From contig NZ_PZZZ01000003.1 of assembly GCF_003046475.1 (NCBI RefSeq), forward strand, positions 620,001 through 684,000: a stretch of 64,000 nt of DNA, in the 5' to 3' direction. The notes under the pieces were generated by a model. It did no database searches. It was not told the DNA's origin and saw only the letters and a list, made by a program, of their open reading frames with translations. The stretch comes from Mycoplana dimorpha (GTDB lineage: Bacteria; Pseudomonadota; Alphaproteobacteria; Rhizobiales; Rhizobiaceae). How positions within the stretch are numbered: position 1 is the first letter of the stretch; each line of letters begins with the position of its first letter. The translations under genes were made by a program, and so were the position numbers. Below, piece by piece: positions 57,603-64,000 of the stretch.

Positions 57603-59870
57603 ATGAGAGACCTCTCCGCGGGTCCGCGCGTACTTCTCAAGCGGCTGCGCGAATTGATGGCGGAGCCGCTCGAGCCGCAGGAGCGCCTGGACCAGATCGT
57701 GCGCCAGATCGCACAGAACATGGTCGCGGAAGTGTGCTCCGTCTATGTGCTGCGTTCCGACGGAATTCTCGAGCTCTACGCCACCGAGGGCCTCAATCCC
57801 GGCGCCGTCCACCTGGCGCAGCTGAAGATGGGGCAGGGCCTCGTCGGCACCATCGCCGCCTCCGCCCAGCCGCTCAATCTTTCCGACGCGCAGTCGCATC
57901 CCGCCTTCCGCTACCTGCCGGAGACGGGCGAAGAGATCTACCATTCCTTCCTCGGCGTGCCGATCCTCAGGACCGGCCGCGCCCTCGGCGTGCTCGTCGT
58001 CCAGAACAAGGCGAGCCGCAACTATCGCGAGGACGAGGTCGAGGCGTTGGAGACGACGGCCATGGTCATCGCCGAAATGGTGGCTACCGGGGAGCTGAAG
58101 AAGCTCACAAAGCCCGGCCTGGAACTGGATCTGTCGCGGCCGGTGACGATCGATGGCGCCAGCTTCGGCGAGGGCATCGGGCTTGGCTATGTCGTGCTGC
58201 ACGAGCCGCGCATCGTCGTCACCAACCTCCTGAACGAAGATTCCGAGCACGAGCTCGGCCGGCTTGCCGAGGCGCTCGGATCCCTGCGCATCTCGATCGA
58301 CGACATGCTGTCGCGCCGCGACGTGCCGGATGAGGGCGAGCATCGCGAGGTGCTCGAGACCTACCGCATGTTCGCCCACGACCGCGGCTGGGTGCGCAAG
58401 CTCGAGGAGGCGATCCGCAACGGCCTGACCGCCGAGGCGGCGGTCGAGCGGGTGCAGAGCGAGACGAAGGCGCGGATGATCCGGCTTTCCGACCCGTACC
58501 TGCGCGAGCGCATGCATGATTTCGACGACCTCGCCAACCGGCTGCTGCGACAGCTGACCGGCTACGGCGCCAAGCTGTCGGCGGCGAGCTTCCCGAACGA
58601 TGCGATCGTCGTCGCGCGCGCCATGGGTGCGGCTGAGCTGCTCGACTATCCGCGCGAGAGAGTGCGCGGGCTGGTGCTCGAGGAGGGGGCGGTGACGAGC
58701 CATGTGGTGATCGTTGCGCGCGCCATGGGCATTCCGGTGGCCGGCCAGGCAGCAGGTGCGGTGGCGCTGGCGGAGAACGGCGACGCGATCATCATCGACG
58801 GCGACGAGGGCAAGGTGCACCTGCGCCCGGTGCAGGACCTGCAGCGTTCCTACGAGGAAAAGGTGCGGCTGCGCGCCCGCCGGCAGGCGCAGTATCGCGC
58901 GCTGGTGGCGGTCGATCCGGTTACCAAGGACGGCAAGGCGATCAACCTGCAGATGAACGCGGGCCAGCTCGTCGACCTGCCGCATCTCCACGAATCGGGG
59001 GCGCTCGGCATCGGCCTGTTCCGCACCGAGCTGCAGTTCATGATCGCCTCGACCATGCCGAAGGCCGAGGAGCAGGAGGCATTCTACCGCAGCGTGCTGA
59101 AGCAGGCGGCCGGGCGGCCGGTGACGTTTCGCACCCTCGACATCGGCGGCGACAAGGTGGTGCCGTATTTCCGCAGCACCGACGAGGAGAACCCGGCGCT
59201 GGGCTGGAGGGCGATCCGCCTGTCGCTCGACCGGCCGGGGCTGCTGCGCACGCAGCTGCGCGCCATGCTGCGGGCGACCGCCGGCGGCGAGCTGCGGATG
59301 ATGATGCCGATGGTGACGGAGGTCGCCGAGCTGAAGGAAGCCCGCGCGCTGCTGCAGAAGGAGATCGAGCGGCAGTCGAAGATCGGCGAACAGCTGCCGA
59401 AGAAGCTGCAGTTCGGCGCCATGCTGGAAGTGCCGTCGCTGCTCTGGCAGCTCGACGAGCTGATGGAAGAGGTGGATTTCGTCTCGGTCGGCTCCAACGA
59501 CCTCTTCCAGTTCATCATGGCGGTCGATCGCGGCAACGCCCGGGTGTCCGACCGCTTCGACCCGCTCGGCCGGCCGTTCCTGCGGGTGCTGCGCGACATC
59601 GTGCGGGCCGGCGAGCGCAACCAGACGCCGGTGACGCTGTGCGGGGAGATGGCCGGCAAGCCGATCGCCGCGATGGCGCTGCTCGGGCTCGGCTTCCGCT
59701 CGGTGTCGATGTCGGCGACTGCGCTCGGGCCGATCAAGGCGATGCTTCTGAGCCTCGACGCCGGCAAGCTTGCCGCGGTGCTCGAAGAGGCGCTGGAGGA
59801 CCGCGCGCCGACGCGCACGGTCCGGCAGATCCTGACCGATTTCGCCGCGGAGAACGGCGTTCCGCTTTAG
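57603..59870 (+). CDS. ptsP: PEP-protein phosphotransferase of the nitrogen PTS (EI-Ntr)
   Basis: 755 aa. N-terminal GAF domain (about 20-160), PEP-utilising domains, phospho-accepting His in VTSHVVIVARAMG (H367), and TIM-barrel PEP-binding domain with catalytic Cys in TLCGEMAGKP (C680) and GSNDLFQFIMAVDR. Feeds phosphate to NPr and IIANtr to regulate nitrogen and potassium responses. Downstream of lysC on the same strand with 68 bases between. Confidence 0.95.
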   Translation: MRDLSAGPRVLLKRLRELMAEPLEPQERLDQIVRQIAQNMVAEVCSVYVLRSDGILELYATEGLNPGAVHLAQLKMGQGLVGTIAASAQPLNLSDAQSHPAFRYLPETGEEIYHSFLGVPILRTGRALGVLVVQNKASRNYREDEVEALETTAMVIAEMVATGELKKLTKPGLELDLSRPVTIDGASFGEGIGLGYVVLHEPRIVVTNLLNEDSEHELGRLAEALGSLRISIDDMLSRRDVPDEGEHREVLETYRMFAHDRGWVRKLEEAIRNGLTAEAAVERVQSETKARMIRLSDPYLRERMHDFDDLANRLLRQLTGYGAKLSAASFPNDAIVVARAMGAAELLDYPRERVRGLVLEEGAVTSHVVIVARAMGIPVAGQAAGAVALAENGDAIIIDGDEGKVHLRPVQDLQRSYEEKVRLRARRQAQYRALVAVDPVTKDGKAINLQMNAGQLVDLPHLHESGALGIGLFRTELQFMIASTMPKAEEQEAFYRSVLKQAAGRPVTFRTLDIGGDKVVPYFRSTDEENPALGWRAIRLSLDRPGLLRTQLRAMLRATAGGELRMMMPMVTEVAELKEARALLQKEIERQSKIGEQLPKKLQFGAMLEVPSLLWQLDELMEEVDFVSVGSNDLFQFIMAVDRGNARVSDRFDPLGRPFLRVLRDIVRAGERNQTPVTLCGEMAGKPIAAMALLGLGFRSVSMSATALGPIKAMLLSLDAGKLAAVLEEALEDRAPTRTVRQILTDFAAENGVPL

Positions 59871-59975
59871 GCCGGCTCTTGCGCACGGGTGGGGATCGCC
59901 CGATCTATTGAAACAACCGCGCCGCGACAACCGCCAGACCGTTCGGTTCCGTTGCGCGACATCTGGAGTTCTACG

Positions 59976-61058
59976 GTGGCGAAGCTTCCGGTTGAAAAGA
60001 TGCGCGAACTGGAGCGCCGGTTCGGCGAGATCGAGGCGCGCATGTCGGCGGGTCCCGATTCGGAGACCTATGTGCGGCTGGCGTCGGAATATTCCGAACT
60101 GCAGCCGGTGGTGACGAAGATCCGCGAATACCAGAAGGCGCAGGCAGAGATCGGCGATCTCGAGGCGATGCTGGCCGACAAGGGCACCGATCGCGAGATG
60201 CGCGACCTGGCGGAGTTGGAGCTGCCGCAGCTGAAGGAGCGCATCGAGACGCTGGAAGACGAGATGCAGATCCTGCTCCTGCCGAAGGATGCGGCCGACG
60301 AGAAGAGCGCGATCCTGGAAATCCGCGCCGGCACCGGCGGCTCGGAAGCCGCGCTGTTTGCCGGCGACCTGTTTCGCATGTACGAGCGCTTCGCCTCCGC
60401 CAACAACTGGAAGGTGGAGGTGCTCTCGGCGAGCGAAGGCGAGGCCGGCGGCTACAAGGAGATCATCGCGACGATCTCCGGGCGCGGCGTGTTCGCCAAG
60501 CTGAAGTTCGAATCCGGCGTGCACCGGGTTCAGCGCGTTCCCGAGACCGAGGCGAGCGGGCGCATCCACACCTCGGCGGCAACCGTCGCCGTCCTGCCGG
60601 AGGCCGAGGACATCGACATCGAGATCCGCCCCGAGGACATCCGCATCGACACGATGCGCTCGTCGGGCGCCGGCGGCCAGCACGTCAACACCACCGACTC
60701 GGCCGTGCGCATCACCCACCTGCCGACGGGGCTCATCGTGACGAGCTCCGAGAAGTCGCAGCACCAGAACCGTGCCAGGGCGATGCAGGTGCTGCGCTCG
60801 CGGCTCTACGACATGGAGCGTCAGCGCGCCGAAAGTGAACGTTCGGCGGACCGCAAGAGCCAGGTCGGCTCCGGCGACCGCTCCGAGCGCATCCGCACCT
60901 ACAATTTTCCGCAAGGGCGGGTCACCGACCACCGCATCAACCTGACGCTCTACAAGCTCGACCGGATGATGGAAGGCGAGATGGACGAGGTGGTCGACGC
61001 GCTGGTGGCAGACTACCAGGCGGGCCAGCTGGCGCAGCTCGCCGAGCAGCGGGGCTGA
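59976..61058 (+). CDS. prfA: Peptide chain release factor 1
   Basis: 360 aa. GGQ motif at 233-235 ([17 protein letters not shown]) and the stop-codon recognition PxT-type region ([13 protein letters not shown]). Terminates translation at UAA and UAG. Start GTG at 59976 preceded by GGAG; the frame extends to 59889. Followed 2 bases later by prmC, the GGQ methylase. Confidence 0.96.
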   Translation: MAKLPVEKMRELERRFGEIEARMSAGPDSETYVRLASEYSELQPVVTKIREYQKAQAEIGDLEAMLADKGTDREMRDLAELELPQLKERIETLEDEMQILLLPKDAADEKSAILEIRAGTGGSEAALFAGDLFRMYERFASANNWKVEVLSASEGEAGGYKEIIATISGRGVFAKLKFESGVHRVQRVPETEASGRIHTSAATVAVLPEAEDIDIEIRPEDIRIDTMRSSGAGGQHVNTTDSAVRITHLPTGLIVTSSEKSQHQNRARAMQVLRSRLYDMERQRAESERSADRKSQVGSGDRSERIRTYNFPQGRVTDHRINLTLYKLDRMMEGEMDEVVDALVADYQAGQLAQLAEQRG

Positions 61059-61060
61059 CA

Positions 61061-61924
61061 ATGGCGCCGGCCACCCTTGCCGACACGCTCGCCGGCGTCC
61101 GCCGGCAACTGGCGGATGGCGGCATTCCCGAGGCGGCGCGCGAGGCGCGGCTTTTGGTCGGGGGGCTATTGGGGCTCGACGCGGCCGCCTTCATCAGCGG
61201 CGGCGAGCGGGCGCTGACGGAGGCGGAAGCAGGGCTGGTAGCGGCGGCAGTCGCCCGCAGGCTCGATCGCGAGCCGGTCTACCGCATCCTCGGGCGGCGG
61301 CCGTTCTTCGGTTTGACGCTCATGCTTTCTCCCGACACGCTGGAGCCGCGCCCCGACACGGAGATCCTCGTCGAGCGGCTGATCCCGATCGCCGAGGAAA
61401 TCGTTGCGATGAAGGGGCGGTGCCGGGTGCTAGATCTCGGCACGGGAACGGGCGCCATCGTGCTGGCGCTGGTCGATGCCGTGCCGGGCGTTTTCGGCAC
61501 CGGCACGGACATTTCGCCGGGAGCCCTTGAAACTGCGCGGGCCAATGCCCAGTTAAACGGGGTGTCGGACCGGTTCGAGGCTCTGGAGAGCGACTGGTTT
61601 TCCGCCGTGAGCGGCGAGTACGACATCATCGTTTCAAACCCGCCCTATATCCGTTCCGCCGTGGTGGACGGACTTGACGACGAGGTCAGGCGGTTTGACC
61701 CCAGACGGGCGCTGGATGGCGGAGACGACGGGCTGGAGGCCTATCGCGCCATTGCAAGCGGAGCGACCGGACACCTGGCGCCTGGCGGCGTCGTCGGCCT
61801 CGAGATCGGCTTCGATCAGAAGGAACAGGTGACGGAGCTGATGAAGAGCAACGGGTTCCAGTTGATCGAAGCGGCAAGGGATCTCGGCGGAAACGACCGG
61901 GTCCTGGTGTTCAGCGCTGGCTGA
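61061..61924 (+). CDS. prmC: Release factor glutamine methyltransferase
   Basis: 287 aa. Motif I VLDLGTGTGAIVLAL and the NPPY motif (VSNPPYIRS) with the N-terminal release-factor-binding domain. Methylates the GGQ glutamine of RF1 and RF2. Two bases after prfA, so coupled. Confidence 0.94.
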   Translation: MAPATLADTLAGVRRQLADGGIPEAAREARLLVGGLLGLDAAAFISGGERALTEAEAGLVAAAVARRLDREPVYRILGRRPFFGLTLMLSPDTLEPRPDTEILVERLIPIAEEIVAMKGRCRVLDLGTGTGAIVLALVDAVPGVFGTGTDISPGALETARANAQLNGVSDRFEALESDWFSAVSGEYDIIVSNPPYIRSAVVDGLDDEVRRFDPRRALDGGDDGLEAYRAIASGATGHLAPGGVVGLEIGFDQKEQVTELMKSNGFQLIEAARDLGGNDRVLVFSAG

Positions 61925-62267
61925 AGCCTGCGTGACAGGCGCCAACTTCTTGTGTTGACGCCAAGATGTCGCAAAGAAAAGGCTTGGAATCATCGATGAA
62001 GCGGGATAGGTTGCGGCTACGCACCGGGCAAAGGGTCATAGAAAACAGATTCGCTCTGGCATGACCAACGCGAAGCTTTCTCTCATCGAAGAGTTGCTGG
62101 GGTTCGAGACTGCTCTGTGCAGGTACCTGTTACTTTGACGTTTCGCGACGACAGGACCACCGACAGGCGTGGTGTGTTCGCCGACGAGATTCGCCCGAGC
62201 CAGCATTTGCGGCCGGGCGTCCGGATACATGAACATCAAGACAAGAAACACTTCAGGTGAGCGACAT

Positions 62268-62987
62268 ATGAGGCCAGGACAGCAAAACAAGCGCGGCCGC
62301 GGGCGTAATAACAACAATAACAACAATAACAACAACTTCCGCAAGGGCGGCAACCCGCTGACCCGGACCTATGACAGCTCCGGGCCGGACGTCAAGATCC
62401 GCGGCACGGCGCAGACCATCGCGGAGAAATATGCAGCGCTGGCGCGCGACGCGCAGAGTTCCGGCGACCGCGTGATGGCGGAGAACTACCTCCAGCACGC
62501 CGAGCACTACAACCGCATCATCCTGTCCGCCCAGCAGCAGATGCAGGAACGGCATCAGCAGCACGATCGCGGTGATCTCAACGATCGCGACGGCAACGAT
62601 CGCGACGGCTTCGATCGCGACCAGGACGACATGGATTTCAACGGCGAGGAGGCGTCCGCGCCTGCTCCCGCTCCGGTCCGCACCCCGGCGCCGGCACCGG
62701 TTCAGGCCCGCGAGCCGCGGACGCACGAGCCGCGCGAGCAGGAGCCCCGGAAGCAGGAGCCTGCCCCGGTGGTGAACGACGGCACCGGCCCGCAGCCGGT
62801 GATCGAGGGTACGCCGGCGGAGGTTTCGCTGGAGGAAGAGGAGGCCGCCGCACCGTCGCGTCAGCCGGCCCGGCGCCGCGCCGCGCCGCGCCAGCGCCGG
62901 CCGCGCCGGACCGAAGGCCAGCCGGCCGACGAGTCCTCGTCCGAGGCGGGCGACGGCCCGGTCCTCGAAGCCGCCGGCTCGGAATAA
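62268..62987 (+). CDS. DUF4167 family protein
   Basis: 239 aa. Asn-rich start (MRPGQQNKRGRGRNNNNNNN), the conserved core NPLTRTYDSSGPDVKIRGTAQTIAEKYAALARDAQSSGDRVMAENYLQHAEHYNRIILSAQ, then a disordered acidic and Pro/Ala-rich tail with Arg-rich end. Typical of alphaproteobacteria, placed between prmC and clpB. Likely RNA- or DNA-interacting, function not established. AGGTGAG site before the ATG at 62268. Confidence 0.88.
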   Translation: MRPGQQNKRGRGRNNNNNNNNNNFRKGGNPLTRTYDSSGPDVKIRGTAQTIAEKYAALARDAQSSGDRVMAENYLQHAEHYNRIILSAQQQMQERHQQHDRGDLNDRDGNDRDGFDRDQDDMDFNGEEASAPAPAPVRTPAPAPVQAREPRTHEPREQEPRKQEPAPVVNDGTGPQPVIEGTPAEVSLEEEEAAAPSRQPARRRAAPRQRRPRRTEGQPADESSSEAGDGPVLEAAGSE

Positions 62988-63012
62988 TTCCAGCGACAGA
63001 GCATTTATCAAG

Positions 63013-63038
63013 GACCCGGCCATTGCGCCGGGTCTTTT
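63013..63038 (+). terminator. Rho-independent terminator after the DUF4167 gene
   Basis: gacccggc-cattgc-gccgggtc stem (8 bp) followed by tttt, 25 bases after the DUF4167 stop. Best canonical terminator in the window; it separates this unit from clpB. Confidence 0.85.
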
Positions 63039-63221
63039 GCATTTGTCGATCCCTGCCGGCCTTTAATTGTCGCCGGCCCTCCACCATATTCCCCTCGATC
63101 GGTTGATGCGGTGCAATGCCGTGCCACCTTTTGCCTGACAGGCTCGCCGTCATGGGAGCCTGATCCCGAATCGCCCGACCGGCGCCGCGAACGGGCCGGC
63201 CGAGACATGGAGGACGATTTA

Positions 63222-64000
<779 letters not shown>

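Noticed and set aside
57513-61061. 1182-codon minus-strand frame across lysC, ptsP and prfA
   Set aside because: Shadow of three well-identified genes on the other strand; its translation is His/Gln/Arg-rich without domains.

Overview
The window is a high-GC chromosomal segment from an alphaproteobacterium, most likely order Hyphomicrobiales (Rhizobiales). The evidence is the gene content and order: TIGR02302 protein-lysA-lptM-argH/tlpA, etfB-etfA-hbd with a PduO-type adenosyltransferase and a twin-transmembrane protein, secA/parvulin-argJ-GNAT-mutT, comF-grxC-nitrilase-DUF1178-ubiG, and lysC-ptsP-prfA-prmC-DUF4167-clpB. Genus-level assignment is not possible from the sequence alone. Both ends cut genes: hpt at the left and clpB at the right.

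Layout. 0-22 kb is mostly housekeeping: purine salvage, a CheY-like regulator, lysine and arginine synthesis, a complete sulfate ABC importer (sbp-cysT-cysW-cysA), the electron-transfer flavoprotein operon (interrupted by a MITE-like palindromic repeat), a rhomboid protease, DNA repair, DsbB and a tRNA-Leu(CAA). 22.3-41 kb is accessory and starts at the tRNA: a small lipoprotein, an HSL-type esterase next to an orphan TAT-exported solute-binding protein, a four-gene type I secretion locus, a HEPN-like small protein, a BON protein, an acyl-CoA ligase, and a polysaccharide flippase with a FemAB/CelD-like acetyltransferase. 41-53.3 kb returns to core genes (secA, parvulin, argJ, mutT, a lone Flp pilin, comF, grxC, ubiG). 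53.3-56.1 kb looks like an insertion between ubiG and lysC; it holds a Cys/Arg-rich protein, an internally deleted cyclase-TPR gene and an NTF2-fold protein. 56.2-64 kb is the lysC-ptsP-prfA-prmC-DUF4167-clpB block.

The strongest candidate for something new is the type I secretion locus at 27.1-35.0 kb. A Gln/Asn-rich then Gly-rich 563-aa protein and a 670-aa protein built from two alternating short motifs are followed closely by their ABC exporter and HlyD-type adaptor. Neither large protein has RTX repeats. The end of the Gly-rich protein resembles the repeat motif of its neighbour. The exporter carries a Pro/Ala-rich N-terminal extension of about 325 residues and has Gln instead of His in the H-loop. 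This suggests a dedicated secretion system for surface or matrix proteins, but that is an inference from sequence.

Other points worth a look are the cyclase domain fused in frame to a distal TPR region, the repeat inside etfB-etfA, the RNKYNH motif of the 160-aa protein, and the orphan solute-binding protein.
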